Shown piece after piece: positions 1 to 9,170 of a stretch of 64,000 nt of DNA; positions within the stretch are counted from its first letter, which is position 1, and every line of letters begins with the position of its first letter. A model generated the notes under the pieces. That model saw only the letters and a program-made list of their open reading frames with translations, was not told the DNA's origin and ran no database searches. The translations under genes and the position numbers were made by a program. Location: the NCBI RefSeq assembly GCF_002257585.1, contig NZ_CP022743.1:248001-312000 (forward strand). Direction: 5' to 3'. Source of the stretch: Mucilaginibacter xinganensis (GTDB taxonomy: Bacteria; Bacteroidota; Bacteroidia; Sphingobacteriales; Sphingobacteriaceae).

Positions 1-167
1 AAACGATAGTTTGGCTCATTCTCAATATCTCTTAAGTTAGCCAGGTTACCGGCATAAGTTAACTTATCAAGATTAATAATGGTATAAGCGGGATAATTTT
101 TAACAAACCGGCGCACCACGTGCGACCCGATGAACCCTGCTCCTCCCGTAATAATTATCTTTTTCAT
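1..167 (-). CDS. rfbB: dTDP-glucose 4,6-dehydratase, N-terminal part only (runs off window)
   Basis: The minus strand reads from an ATG at 165-167 towards the window edge and gives 55 residues starting [20 protein letters not shown]. The GGAGFIGSH Rossmann motif with the following [16 protein letters not shown] stretch is typical of RmlB/RfbB, which converts dTDP-glucose to dTDP-4-keto-6-deoxyglucose in the dTDP-rhamnose and related deoxysugar pathways. The catalytic YxxxK region lies outside the window, so the function rests on the N-terminus only. The gene is downstream of galE on the same strand, separated by about 72 bp, and fits the sugar-nucleotide cluster. Other extended SDR sugar epimerases or dehydratases are possible, but the DKLTYAG signature favours RfbB. 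Confidence 0.8.
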   Translation of the reverse strand, partial: MKKIIITGGAGFIGSHVVRRFVKNYPAYTIINLDKLTYAGNLANLRDIENEPNYR

Positions 168-239
168 TAGGTAGTTTATATATTGCCGGCTGCAATTGAT
201 TATAATACCAACTCACAACCGTTTGTAGTTATTATAAAG

Positions 240-1262
240 TTACGAAGGATTTTGCGATAAATATTTCTCCCACTCCCAGGCAGATGCCATCATAATATCA
301 ATATCCAGCGCTGCCGTCCAGTTCAACACTTTTGACGATTTGGTAACATCGCCCCAAACTTTTTCAACATCTCCGTTACGGCGCGGGCCTATTTCGTAAT
401 TCAGCTTTACGCCGGTAGTATTTTCAAAAGCGGCTATTATTTCCAAAACTGTATTGCCATTACCTGTGCCTATGTTAAACACATCGTAACCGGAAAAATT
501 ATCACCAGCCATTAATTTTAAAGCGGCCACATGCGCTTTCGCCAGGTCAACCACATGAATATAGTCGCGAACACAGCTGCCATCTTTGGTATTATAGTCA
601 TTCCCGAAAACAGTAATTTTTTCGCGTTTGCCAATGGCTGTTTGTGTTATAAAAGGCACCAGGTTTTGCGGAACACCGTTAGGGAGTTCGCCAATCAGCG
701 CGGTTTCATGCGCCCCAACCGGGTTAAAGTATCTTAATGCAACAACTTTTTGTGCATTGCCGGCAGCTACGGCATCTTTTAAGATCTCTTCGGCTATTTG
801 CTTGGTGTTGCCATAAGGCGATTGCGCCGGTTTAACCGGTGCATCTTCAGTAACGGGCAAAATATCGGGCTGGCCATATACGGTGCAGCTTGATGAAAAA
901 ACAAACTTCACCGGTTTGCCATTATAGGCCGCCAATAAGTTAACGAGTGAATAAATATTGTTACGGTAATACTTCAACGGGTTATGAACAGATTCGCCCA
1001 CGGCTTTAAACGCTGCAAAATGAATAATGCCATCAATGTCCGGCTCAGCCGCGGTAAACTCCGCCAGCTTTTTATCATCACAAATATCAAATTGGTAAAA
1101 GGCGGGCTTAAACCCTATGATCTTGCTCAGCTGATCAAGGATCTTGATATTTGAGTTGGAAAGGTCATCAATTATTATGGGTTCATACCCTGCGCTTACC
1201 AGTTCAACCACTGTATGCGAGCCAATGTAACCTAAACCACCTGTTACTAATATCTTAGCCAT
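240..1262 (-). CDS. galE: UDP-glucose 4-epimerase
   Basis: This 340-residue extended short-chain dehydrogenase interconverts UDP-glucose and UDP-galactose with bound NAD. Visible features are the glycine-rich NAD motif GGLGYIGSHT at residues 8-17, the SSSCTVYG strand near 123-130 containing the catalytic Ser, and the YGNTK motif with Tyr150 and Lys154. The length is normal for GalE. Its ATG overlaps the stop of the upstream UDP-xylose synthase-like gene by one base (TAATG), so the two are probably translationally coupled. With ugd upstream and an rfbB-like gene downstream it belongs to a sugar-nucleotide operon for surface polysaccharide. The family assignment is firm; substrate breadth (UDP-GlcNAc versus UDP-Glc) cannot be read from sequence. 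Confidence 0.93.
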   Translation of the reverse strand: MAKILVTGGLGYIGSHTVVELVSAGYEPIIIDDLSNSNIKILDQLSKIIGFKPAFYQFDICDDKKLAEFTAAEPDIDGIIHFAAFKAVGESVHNPLKYYRNNIYSLVNLLAAYNGKPVKFVFSSSCTVYGQPDILPVTEDAPVKPAQSPYGNTKQIAEEILKDAVAAGNAQKVVALRYFNPVGAHETALIGELPNGVPQNLVPFITQTAIGKREKITVFGNDYNTKDGSCVRDYIHVVDLAKAHVAALKLMAGDNFSGYDVFNIGTGNGNTVLEIIAAFENTTGVKLNYEIGPRRNGDVEKVWGDVTKSSKVLNWTAALDIDIMMASAWEWEKYLSQNPS

Positions 1263-2248
1263 TAGTTTTTATTAAAGTATTTAAAATCTTTATGTTGTAT
1301 TTCCTTTTCAGGCAGCGACTTAAAATAATCGTAAGTAATTTTCAAACCTTCGCTTCTCGAAACCTTTGGCTCCCAGCCTAAAATGCTTTTAGCTTTGGTA
1401 ATATCCGGGCGGCGTTGTTTAGGGTCGTCCGTAGGCAATGGCAAGCTAATGAGTTTTTGATCGGTACCGGTTAGCTTAATGATCTCCTCGCCAAATTGAC
1501 GAATCGTTATTTCATCCGGGTTGCCAATATTCATCGGCTGACTATAGTCACTGAATAATAAGCGGTAAATACCTTCAACCAAATCATCAACATAACAAAA
1601 AGAGCGGGTTTGTGAACCGTCGCCAAACATGGTTAATGATTCGCCACGCAGGGCCTGCCCTATAAAAGCAGGTAACACACGCCCGTCATTAAGCCGCATA
1701 CGCGGCCCGTAGGTATTAAATATGCGCACAATGCGGGTTTCCAGGCCGTGAAAGGTATGATAAGCCATAGTAATGGCTTCCTGGAACCGCTTTGCCTCGT
1801 CATAAACACCCCGCGGACCAACCGGGTTAACGTTGCCCCAATATTCTTCAGGCTGCGGGTTTACGCTCGGATCGCCATATACTTCAGATGTTGAGGCTAT
1901 CAGCATCCGCGCATTCTTTGAGCGGGCCAGCCCAAGCAGGTTATGTGTGCCCAGCGATCCAACTTTTAAAGTCTGGATAGGGATCTTTAAATAATCAATA
2001 GGACTCGCAGGCGAAGCAAAGTGAAGGATGTAATGCAAATCGCCGGGTACATACACAAACTTGGAAACATCATGATTATAAAACTCAAAGTTTTCAAGTT
2101 TAAATAAATGCGCAATATTTCTCAGGTCGCCGGTGATCAGGTTATCCATTCCGATAACATGATAATCTTCCGCTATAAACCTGTCGCACAAGTGCGAGCC
2201 TAAAAATCCCGCTGCCCCGGTTATTAATATTCTTTTACGTTCTGCCAT
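1262..2248 (-). CDS. UDP-glucuronate decarboxylase (UDP-xylose synthase) family NAD-dependent epimerase
   Basis: A 328-residue extended SDR protein with GAAGFLGSH at 11-19 and YDEAK (Tyr149, Lys153). The segment around [10 protein letters not shown], the [14 protein letters not shown] stretch and [11 protein letters not shown] are characteristic of UDP-glucuronic acid decarboxylases, which turn UDP-glucuronate into UDP-xylose. The gene directly upstream encodes UDP-glucose dehydrogenase, the supplier of UDP-glucuronate, which supports the substrate. Both junctions are one-base TAATG overlaps (at 2248 and 1262), so ugd, this gene and galE should be translated as a coupled unit. An alternative is another UDP-uronate-acting SDR, but the ugd-uxs order is well known. 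Confidence 0.88.
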   Translation of the reverse strand: MAERKRILITGAAGFLGSHLCDRFIAEDYHVIGMDNLITGDLRNIAHLFKLENFEFYNHDVSKFVYVPGDLHYILHFASPASPIDYLKIPIQTLKVGSLGTHNLLGLARSKNARMLIASTSEVYGDPSVNPQPEEYWGNVNPVGPRGVYDEAKRFQEAITMAYHTFHGLETRIVRIFNTYGPRMRLNDGRVLPAFIGQALRGESLTMFGDGSQTRSFCYVDDLVEGIYRLLFSDYSQPMNIGNPDEITIRQFGEEIIKLTGTDQKLISLPLPTDDPKQRRPDITKAKSILGWEPKVSRSEGLKITYDYFKSLPEKEIQHKDFKYFNKN

Positions 2249-3561
2249 TATCCAACTATTTTACGCCCGATGCTGTTGTAATAAAAACCGCAATCTTTCA
2301 TTCTGTCAAGGTCGTAAAGGTTACGGCCATCAAATATTACCGGTGCTTTTAACTTTTCTTTCATAAACTCAAAATCCGGCGTTCTGAAAACGGGCCATTC
2401 CGTTACTATCAGTAAAGCGTCGGCACCTTCAAGGGCAGTATATCTGTCGTTCGAATAAGTAATCTTATCTCCCAATAATTTTTTAACATTTGGCATGCCT
2501 TCGGGGTCATACGCAACCACCTTAGCGCCTTCTGCCAGCAATTCATCAATAATATATAAGGCAGGCGCCTCGCGAATATCGTCGGTTTCCGGTTTAAAGG
2601 CCAGTCCCCAAAGGGCAAAGGTTTTTCCTTTTAAGCCCCCCGGGCCATAATGTTCGCGCATTTTTACCACCAGGCGTTTCTTTTGCGTTTCATTCACTTC
2701 CATTACCGAGTTCAGGATCTTAAACTCATATTTATTTTCTTCTGCCGATTTTGCCAGCGCCTGAACATCTTTAGGGAAACAGCTGCCGCCATATCCAACA
2801 CCCGGAAATAGGAAGCGCTTACCGATACGTGCATCAGCCCCAACGCCCTTTCTTACCATATCCACATCGGCACCAACAAGTTCGCACATATTGGCAATCT
2901 CGTTCATAAAGGTAATTTTGGTAGCCAAAAACGAATTTGCAGCATATTTTGTAAGTTCTGATGAACGCTCATCCATATAAAGGATAGGGTTTCCCTGGCG
3001 CACGTATGGCGCATAAAGGTCGCCCATTATCTGGCGGGCCTTCTCGTCCATAGTACCTATAACAACCCTGTCAGGTTTCATGAAATCCTCAACAGCAACA
3101 CCTTCGCGCAAAAATTCAGGGTTTGAAACCACGGCAAAAGGCACATCGGTATTGGCCTTCATTACGGCATTAACTTTATCAGCAGTACCAACCGGCACTG
3201 TCGATTTGGTTACGATCACCTTATACTCTGTAATTATTTTTGCAATATCTTTTGCTGCGCCAAGCACATAACTCAAGTCTGCAGAGCCATCAGCACCCGG
3301 AGGGGTTGGCAGCGCTAAAAATATCACCTTAGCTGGCGCAATAGCTTCGGCAAGGTTAGTTGTAAATGTTAATCGTTCCTGTTTTATATTCCGGTGAAAT
3401 AAAAGGTCAAGTCCGGGTTCGTAAATCGGCATTTCGCCTGCGCGCATCTTGTTTACCTTTTCTTCAACAATGTCCACGCACACCACCTCATTACCGGTTT
3501 CGGCTAAACACGTTCCGGTAACCAGGCCTACGTAGCCCGTTCCTATAACAGCAATTTTCAT
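2248..3561 (-). CDS. ugd: UDP-glucose 6-dehydrogenase
   Basis: The 437-residue protein oxidises UDP-glucose to UDP-glucuronate with two NAD. The N-terminal Rossmann domain starts [18 protein letters not shown]. The [10 protein letters not shown] motif is at about 145-154, and the catalytic cysteine Cys261 lies in the [12 protein letters not shown] signature. The C-terminal half carries the [16 protein letters not shown] segment of the UDP-binding domain. Length matches bacterial Ugd. It is the first gene of the leftward operon ugd, UDP-xylose synthase-like, galE; the region before it (3562-3622) is the divergent promoter region shared with waaA. No odd residues were seen. Confidence 0.95.
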   Translation of the reverse strand: MKIAVIGTGYVGLVTGTCLAETGNEVVCVDIVEEKVNKMRAGEMPIYEPGLDLLFHRNIKQERLTFTTNLAEAIAPAKVIFLALPTPPGADGSADLSYVLGAAKDIAKIITEYKVIVTKSTVPVGTADKVNAVMKANTDVPFAVVSNPEFLREGVAVEDFMKPDRVVIGTMDEKARQIMGDLYAPYVRQGNPILYMDERSSELTKYAANSFLATKITFMNEIANMCELVGADVDMVRKGVGADARIGKRFLFPGVGYGGSCFPKDVQALAKSAEENKYEFKILNSVMEVNETQKKRLVVKMREHYGPGGLKGKTFALWGLAFKPETDDIREAPALYIIDELLAEGAKVVAYDPEGMPNVKKLLGDKITYSNDRYTALEGADALLIVTEWPVFRTPDFEFMKEKLKAPVIFDGRNLYDLDRMKDCGFYYNSIGRKIVG

Positions 3562-3622
3562 AAATAAATATTTTTATTGTGACTACATTTATCCCCGCGA
3601 AGTTAATAATTCATATTTTAAA

Positions 3623-4834
3623 ATGCGCTTACTATATAACACCGGGGTTAGATTATATTTCGTTGCAGTTTACTTAGCTTCCTTTTTCAACTTAAAGGCC
3701 AGACTTTGGATAAGTGGCCGAAAAAATCAAGCACTTATACGTTTTCCCGGTTGTATTTGGTTTCATTTTGCATCACTTGGCGAGTTTGAGCAGGGCCGGC
3801 CGGTTTTGGAACAGATGAGAACGTTATATCCCGGCAATAAAATAGTAATCACTTTTTTTTCACCATCAGGATACGAAATTAGAAAAAACACCCCTCTCGC
3901 CGATGCCGTGTACTATTTACCGCTGGATACGCCGCAAAACGCCAAAGACTTTATAGCCACCATACAGCCCAAAATGGCCATTTTTACCAAGTATGAATAC
4001 TGGTACCATTTTTTTAAAGAGCTGCACCACCGTGAAATTCCATTGTACCTTATCTCGGGAATTTTCAGGCCGGGGCAGGTATTTTTTAAATGGTATGGAG
4101 GGCTGCACCGCCAAATGCTGGGCTTTGTTCGCTGGTTTTTTGTGCAGGATGAGCGGTCAATGGCATTGCTGCGGCAGCTTAACATCAATAATGTTACCGT
4201 AAGCGGCGATACCCGGTTTGACAGGGTATGGGCCAATGCGCAGCAGCCCAAAAGTATCCCCGCTATTCACGAATTTAAAAATGGGCACAAAGTATTTATA
4301 GCCGGCAGCACCTGGCCACCCGATGAAAAACTGATAGCCACGCTGGTAAAGCAATACCCTGAATGGAAGTTTATTATTGCGCCGCACGAGATCAGTGAAG
4401 AAAAAATAAAAAGCCTTGCACAACTGTTACCCGCGGGTTCAGCAATCAGGTATTCCCAAATCGCTAATGCTCCCGTTCTTGGTGAACAAACACTGATCAT
4501 TGATAACATTGGAATGCTGTCATCGCTATATCAGTATGGCGACATTGCTTATATTGGCGGTGGCTTTGGCGCAGGTATTCACAATACGCTTGAAGCAGCA
4601 GCGTTTGGCTTACCGGTAATTTTTGGGCCGGAATATTCAAAGTTTAAAGAGGCTCATGATTTGATCGGTCTGCAGGCGGGATTTAGCATAGCTTCCGAAG
4701 CGGAGTTAATAACGGTAACCAACAAGCTGGTTAATGATCCAATATTTTACGCTAACGCAGGCAAGGCACTTACAACTTATGTAAAGAAGCTTACCGGGGC
4801 TACGGCGACTATTATGAATTTTATTAAAAAGTAA
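3623..4834 (+). CDS. waaA: 3-deoxy-D-manno-octulosonic acid transferase
   Basis: A 403-residue GT-B glycosyltransferase that adds Kdo from CMP-Kdo to lipid A precursor at the inner face of the cytoplasmic membrane. The hydrophobic N-terminus (about residues 8-25) is the membrane anchor. The SLGE motif at 51-54 contains the conserved catalytic Glu of WaaA/KdtA. The C-terminal domain contains IAGSTWPPDE, the IIAPHEI strand and YIGGGFGAGIHNTLEAAAFG, the nucleotide-binding signature of this family. The gene is divergent from ugd and stands alone. It shows the organism makes Kdo-containing LPS, as expected of a Gram-negative bacteroidete. Confidence 0.92.
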   Translation: MRLLYNTGVRLYFVAVYLASFFNLKARLWISGRKNQALIRFPGCIWFHFASLGEFEQGRPVLEQMRTLYPGNKIVITFFSPSGYEIRKNTPLADAVYYLPLDTPQNAKDFIATIQPKMAIFTKYEYWYHFFKELHHREIPLYLISGIFRPGQVFFKWYGGLHRQMLGFVRWFFVQDERSMALLRQLNINNVTVSGDTRFDRVWANAQQPKSIPAIHEFKNGHKVFIAGSTWPPDEKLIATLVKQYPEWKFIIAPHEISEEKIKSLAQLLPAGSAIRYSQIANAPVLGEQTLIIDNIGMLSSLYQYGDIAYIGGGFGAGIHNTLEAAAFGLPVIFGPEYSKFKEAHDLIGLQAGFSIASEAELITVTNKLVNDPIFYANAGKALTTYVKKLTGATATIMNFIKK

Positions 4835-4894
4835 AATACCGGAGACGCAGGCCCCCGGTACTTTATGATAATTTAACAAACAACTAATTACATA

Positions 4895-5833
4895 TTAGTC
4901 CTTTATATGCAGTGCCTGCTGTACTTCTTTATAGTTTTTCAGGTTTACAACACTTAAAGTATGAACGCCGCCCGGAATTATCACATACCTGAACTGGTGC
5001 GCGTTTGATATGCTGCCATAAGCATTTGTGCTGCTGGTTAAGCTTATTCTTACGTTCCCTAAGGTGCAAAGCGCTGACCATGTGTCAAGGTTAGGCGTAG
5101 TGCCACTCATATAGTTAATTGCAATGGGTAATTGACTCACCTGGTCGGTAGGCCATATAACAGGGTTATACCCGTTAAGCTTGCCATATACCAAAACCGT
5201 ACCCTTGTCCAAAATATCCTGTGTTATTTTTAAGGCCGCAATGTCAGTTGTGAAGTTAATTGTGCCAAAAATAGTTGTCTTTGCATAAGTAGCCGGGGTG
5301 TACCAATCAGAGTATATCACGTTAGCTGTTCCCGGGTCGCCTTTGGCTCCTTTAAGATTAATAGGTACGGGCCAGGCACCACTTGCTTTGGGTCCGTAAA
5401 ATAAATAATTGGCCGTGTTTAAATAATAATCGCCGTCTGCACCTAATGATGATGCAGGTACCGCAGTGCCGCTATAGATTTGGGAGCCAGGGGTTCCTGC
5501 TGCTCCGGTGGCGCCAGTAGCACCCGTTGCGCCGGTGGCACCTTTGAGGTTGGTGGCTGTTCCCCATCCTCCGCTGGTTTTAGGCCCATAAAAATCACTG
5601 TTTGAAGTGTTAAGATAGAAATCGCCGGTGGCACCCAGCGTGGCTGCGGGCGCCCCAGTGCCAGAGTAAATTTTTGTACCGTCAGCGCCTGTGGCACCCA
5701 CAGCACCGGTTGCACCTACGGGGCCTGCAGCACCAGCCGGACCTACCGGACCTACTGCGCCATCTTTGCCGCACGATGTGAAAATTATGACAGCAGCCAT
5801 AAAAGTAAAGAGTGAAATGTTAAAATTTTTCAT
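4895..5833 (-). CDS. Collagen-like repeat lipoprotein
   Basis: The start at 5833 gives a 312-residue protein beginning MKNFNISLFTFMAAV with a lipobox ending FTSC, so it is predicted to be a lipoprotein exported by Sec and lipidated. A longer reading from 5887 would add a charged stretch in front of this signal and is disfavoured. Two short Gly-X-Y collagen-like tracts (GPVGPAGAAG... and GATGATGATG...) alternate with two copies of a module of about 47 residues (IYSGT...P...LGA.GD.YLNT...FYGPK..G.W....NLKG), an internal duplication. The C-terminal 130 residues are an unrecognised domain. The module resembles those of surface or filament proteins, but no function can be assigned. Confidence 0.8.
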   Translation of the reverse strand: MKNFNISLFTFMAAVIIFTSCGKDGAVGPVGPAGAAGPVGATGAVGATGADGTKIYSGTGAPAATLGATGDFYLNTSNSDFYGPKTSGGWGTATNLKGATGATGATGATGAAGTPGSQIYSGTAVPASSLGADGDYYLNTANYLFYGPKASGAWPVPINLKGAKGDPGTANVIYSDWYTPATYAKTTIFGTINFTTDIAALKITQDILDKGTVLVYGKLNGYNPVIWPTDQVSQLPIAINYMSGTTPNLDTWSALCTLGNVRISLTSSTNAYGSISNAHQFRYVIIPGGVHTLSVVNLKNYKEVQQALHIKD

Positions 5834-5887
5834 ATTTTTTAATTTGTGTGTTTTGAAAATCATGCGATCCGGGCATTTGTGAGACAT

Positions 5888-6348
5888 TTATATAATGCCG
5901 GACAACAAGTCAAATAAAGACGATATTCAGTTGGTTTACAAGCGTATAACTACGCTATCAATATGTGGATGATACGTCTTTGCAATTGCACACTTTCAAC
6001 ATGAATTGTCATTTTTAATTGATTTTTGTTGATAAGAAGATGCCCTGTTCTTGATTGAAATACCGGAAGTGAAAAAATTCACTCATATATATTTAACTTG
6101 CACCAAATGTTAGCGCCTAAAAACAGTACAATTTATTGGCGCGTGCATCAACATGTTAAATTTTTAGATCGCACAAAACCCGGGGTATTTATTTAACACC
6201 ATTGAAGGCGAACAAAAACATCCCGGAATTAGCAGATCAATTTAGCTTTAGGGACGGCCTGATCATATTCAGGCTGCGATAGTTTGCTTAAGGCAAAAAA
6301 TGTACTGGTTACTGAAAAGAAACTTTAAAACAAAAAGAATTAATAAAA
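5888..6348. other. Non-coding stretch of about 460 bp
   Basis: No convincing gene is visible on either strand between the collagen-like lipoprotein and the glycosyltransferase. The longest ATG-started reading that looks at all plausible is about 29 codons near 6106 and has no recognisable content. The region is AT-rich and should contain the divergent promoters of both neighbours, but I see no clear TAnnTTTG box. Confidence 0.5.
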
Positions 6349-7437
6349 GTGATCCTAATTATATCCGTTACTTTATTATTTATTGTACTGCGTTTTACGG
6401 TGACGCTTTTTAATTTTATTTCAAACCCTAAATTAACCCGGGTAAACAGGCGCTATACCGACCTGGTTTCTATCCTGATTCCGACGCGGAACGAAGCCCA
6501 TAATATTTTAACCCTGCTGCAGTCAATCAGCGTACAGGATTACAAAAATTACGAGGTGATTATTTATGATGACGGATCATCTGACGACACTTTTGAAATC
6601 TGTTCTGCTTATGCTGCCGGCAAATCAAATTTCAGCGTAATAAAAGGAGATCATTTGCCTTTAGGGTGGCTTGGTAAAAACTATGCCTGTTACCAGCTTG
6701 CAAAAAAGGCAAAGGGGAAATTTTTTTTGTTTTTAGATGCCGACGTTGTCATAAGCAATCATTTGATCAACAGCAGCATACATCGCATGTATATTAACGG
6801 GTTAGGTTTACTAAGCTTATTCCCCAACCAGCTGATGCAAACCGCCGGGGAAAAAGCGACCGTGCCCCTGCTGCATTTTTTATTACTTAACTTATTGCCA
6901 ATACGCCTGGTCTTCTTAACAAAGAACCCGTCCGCGGCTACAGCATGCGGTCAGTTTATGCTCTTTGACGCCGCCGCTTACAGCAACAGGCAATGGCACG
7001 AACTTGCTAAAGATAAAGTAGTTGAAGACGCCGAAATTATGCGGCTGGTTAAGACGGCCGGCTACCGTGGCGAAGTTTTATTGGCAAACGGCATGATCCG
7101 CTGCCGTATGTACCGAAGTTACAGTGAGGCGATAAACGGGTTCAGTAAAAATGCGCTTGCTGCCTTCAGCTATAGCGTCCCCGGCTTATTAATTTATATT
7201 TCAGTGCTTATTGGCGGACCCATGATTGTGCTAATGACGCTAAACTTTAACCTGATACTGTTTATGGCTGGACTCATCTTACTCTCCCGTATTATGATTT
7301 CGTTTATGGCCGGGCAAAATGCGTTGTTAAATATTATTTTACACCCTGTGCAAATAATAAATATGGCTGTTATCGCATTTTTATCTATCCAAAAGCAATT
7401 AACCGGAAAAAATGAGTGGAAAGGAAGAAAAGTATGA
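6349..7437 (+). CDS. Glycosyltransferase family 2, membrane-anchored (CrtQ/CruC-like)
   Basis: A 362-residue GT-A enzyme reading from a GTG at 6349; an in-frame stop at 6313 and no ATG between them leave GTG as the best start. An N-terminal membrane segment is followed by IPTRNEA, the YDDGSSDDT nucleotide-binding motif (about 83-91), the DAD metal-binding motif at Asp130-Asp132, and EDAE at 226-229 as probable catalytic base region. Two or three hydrophobic segments fill residues 285-350. The layout resembles glycosyltransferases acting on lipid acceptors such as carotenoids (CrtQ, CruC), inferred only from architecture. The next gene, a tail sheath, begins 41 bp downstream on the same strand. 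Confidence 0.75.
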   Translation: MILIISVTLLFIVLRFTVTLFNFISNPKLTRVNRRYTDLVSILIPTRNEAHNILTLLQSISVQDYKNYEVIIYDDGSSDDTFEICSAYAAGKSNFSVIKGDHLPLGWLGKNYACYQLAKKAKGKFFLFLDADVVISNHLINSSIHRMYINGLGLLSLFPNQLMQTAGEKATVPLLHFLLLNLLPIRLVFLTKNPSAATACGQFMLFDAAAYSNRQWHELAKDKVVEDAEIMRLVKTAGYRGEVLLANGMIRCRMYRSYSEAINGFSKNALAAFSYSVPGLLIYISVLIGGPMIVLMTLNFNLILFMAGLILLSRIMISFMAGQNALLNIILHPVQIINMAVIAFLSIQKQLTGKNEWKGRKV

Positions 7438-7469
7438 AGTTTTATTTATAAGTTTTAAAAGGGAAAAGG

Positions 7470-7477
7470 TATTTTTG
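7470..7477 (+). promoter_or_regulatory. Possible TAnnTTTG minus-7 box before the sheath gene
   Basis: TATTTTTG matches the Bacteroidota minus-7 consensus. It ends 2 bp before the ATG at 7479, which would place the transcript start inside the first codons and would favour the in-frame ATG at 7503. No TTG minus-33 element at the usual distance is seen, so the match may be chance. Confidence 0.3.
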
Positions 7478-7478
7478 T

Positions 7479-9083
7479 ATGATTAACCCTAACCTTTCAC
7501 CCATGTTTATATCAAATCGAAAAACGCCCGGGGTATATGTAAACAACGTAAGTGCTTTCCAAAACACGGTTGTTCCGGTTGCTACTGCTGTTCCCGCTTT
7601 CGTAGGATATACGCCCCAAGCATCATACCAGGGAAATTCATATTTAAATATCCCTCAAAAAATAACATCTTTTGCCGATTTCCAATCCATATATTGCCTG
7701 CCCCAGGACCCTGCTGCCGCCTCGCCGGTGAAGCAATATAACCCCCAGTATTATCTTGTGCAGCAAAAGAGCAAGCCTGCCGGTAATGATTATATGGTAA
7801 TTGATAATTGCTATTATTCCTTTTTACCCGATCCCAACACCATTTATTACCTGTATAACAGCATCCGGCTTTTTTACCGGAATGGTGGCGGCGACGCCTA
7901 TATCGTGTCGGTCGGAGCATACGCTGCCCCTTCCGGAAATCCCGCGCGACCGGATGAGCAGATCGTAAATCCGAACGTTCAGCTAAATGATTTGCTAAAC
8001 GGTATCAGCCTGTTAAAAGCCGAGCAGGAGCCTACCATGTATATCTGCCCCGATGCAACATTGCTGCCTGTTGCTGACAATGGCCTACTGATGCAGGCAA
8101 TGCTTTTACAATGTTCAGAAATGCAAACGGCAATCAGCATTTTTGATATAATAGGCGGAAAAAGCCCTGATCCGGTACTGTTCAATAATGATATTGACAC
8201 TTTCAGAACCAATACCGGCACAACCGGGCTGGATTACGGCACAGCATATTATCCTTTTGTTGGCACTACTATTATGCAAGACGGAGAGATCAACTATACC
8301 AACCTTTTCGGCGGCGATATAAAACAGCTGGCCCTGCTCTTAAATCCTGCTGACAATCCTAACCCCGCTGCAGCGTCGGTCATAAACAGCATATCAACAG
8401 CAGAAGCCCCCGCTTTAACTGCACAACAGTATAGCAGTGCCCTTAGTACCGCCAGCAGTGTTTATGCGCTTATCATCAACAATATTTTAAACCTGGCAAA
8501 TATATTACCACCGTCGGGTGCTATTGCCGGGATAATTACAACCGTTGATGCTATGGGTGGTGTTTGGCAGGCACCGGCAAATACATCAGTAACCGGCGCC
8601 GTATCATTGCCTTTAACCCTGTCAGACAGCCAGCAAGCCGGTTTAAATATGGATGCAGTTTCAGGCAAATCAATTAATGCCATCAGGTGTTTCAGTGGGA
8701 TCGGCATCCTGGTTTGGGGTGCCAGAACGCTTGACGGAAACAGCGATGACTGGAAGTACCTGCCGGTAAGAAGAACAGTAACAATGATTGAACAGTCATG
8801 CAAAGCTGCTATGCGGGCTTATGTTTTTCAACCCAACACTCAAAATACCTGGGTGGCCCTAACGGCTGCGATTGGCAACTTTCTAACTATGATATGGAAA
8901 GAGGGAGGCTTGATGGGTGCTACCGCTTCAAATGCATTTTCTGTGAATTGCGGATTAGGCACCACCATGACAGCGGATGATTTACTCGACAGTTTTATGA
9001 ACGTTGTAATAAAGATAGCCATTGTAAGGCCCGGCGAGTTTATTGTTTTAACGTTACAACAGCAAATGGCCACGGCGGGTTAG
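7479..9083 (+). CDS. Contractile tail sheath protein (phage/CIS type), orphan
   Basis: The 534-residue product has the hallmark N-terminus of contractile sheath subunits (KTPGVYVNNVSAF, residues 15-27), an FVGYT strand, and the C-terminal sheath domain: GIGILVWGARTLDGNSDDWKY (split here: GIGILVWGART, then DDWKYLPVRR), followed by a C-terminal strand IVRPGEFIVLTLQQQMA. In phages and extracellular contractile injection systems this protein forms the contractile outer tube. No tube, baseplate, spike, ATPase or effector gene lies on either side: the neighbours are a glycosyltransferase and ispH. The start could also be the ATG at 7503, which better matches the short family N-terminus. Whether it is a relic, is used by a remote cluster, or has another role is unknown. 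Confidence 0.85.
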   Translation: MINPNLSPMFISNRKTPGVYVNNVSAFQNTVVPVATAVPAFVGYTPQASYQGNSYLNIPQKITSFADFQSIYCLPQDPAAASPVKQYNPQYYLVQQKSKPAGNDYMVIDNCYYSFLPDPNTIYYLYNSIRLFYRNGGGDAYIVSVGAYAAPSGNPARPDEQIVNPNVQLNDLLNGISLLKAEQEPTMYICPDATLLPVADNGLLMQAMLLQCSEMQTAISIFDIIGGKSPDPVLFNNDIDTFRTNTGTTGLDYGTAYYPFVGTTIMQDGEINYTNLFGGDIKQLALLLNPADNPNPAAASVINSISTAEAPALTAQQYSSALSTASSVYALIINNILNLANILPPSGAIAGIITTVDAMGGVWQAPANTSVTGAVSLPLTLSDSQQAGLNMDAVSGKSINAIRCFSGIGILVWGARTLDGNSDDWKYLPVRRTVTMIEQSCKAAMRAYVFQPNTQNTWVALTAAIGNFLTMIWKEGGLMGATASNAFSVNCGLGTTMTADDLLDSFMNVVIKIAIVRPGEFIVLTLQQQMATAG

Positions 9084-9155
9084 GAAATATCATATAACTA
9101 TGAACGTTGGTGCACCCAGCATCTGTAAATTAATGAACCAATGAACATTTTTCAT

Positions 9156-9163
9156 TAATTTTG
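9156..9163 (+). promoter_or_regulatory. Minus-7 box of ispH (TAATTTTG)
   Basis: TAATTTTG matches TAnnTTTG and ends 7 bp before the ispH ATG, implying a transcript start at or within a base or two of the start codon. No good minus-33 TTG is visible. Confidence 0.45.
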
Positions 9164-9170
9164 CAGTATC

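Noticed and set aside
6106..6195. Short ATG-started frame of 29 codons in the gap before the glycosyltransferase
   Set aside because: Too short, no conserved pattern, no promoter box.
7479..9083. Prophage or complete contractile injection cluster
   Set aside because: Only the sheath is present; no tube, baseplate, capsid, integrase or lysis genes in the neighbourhood.
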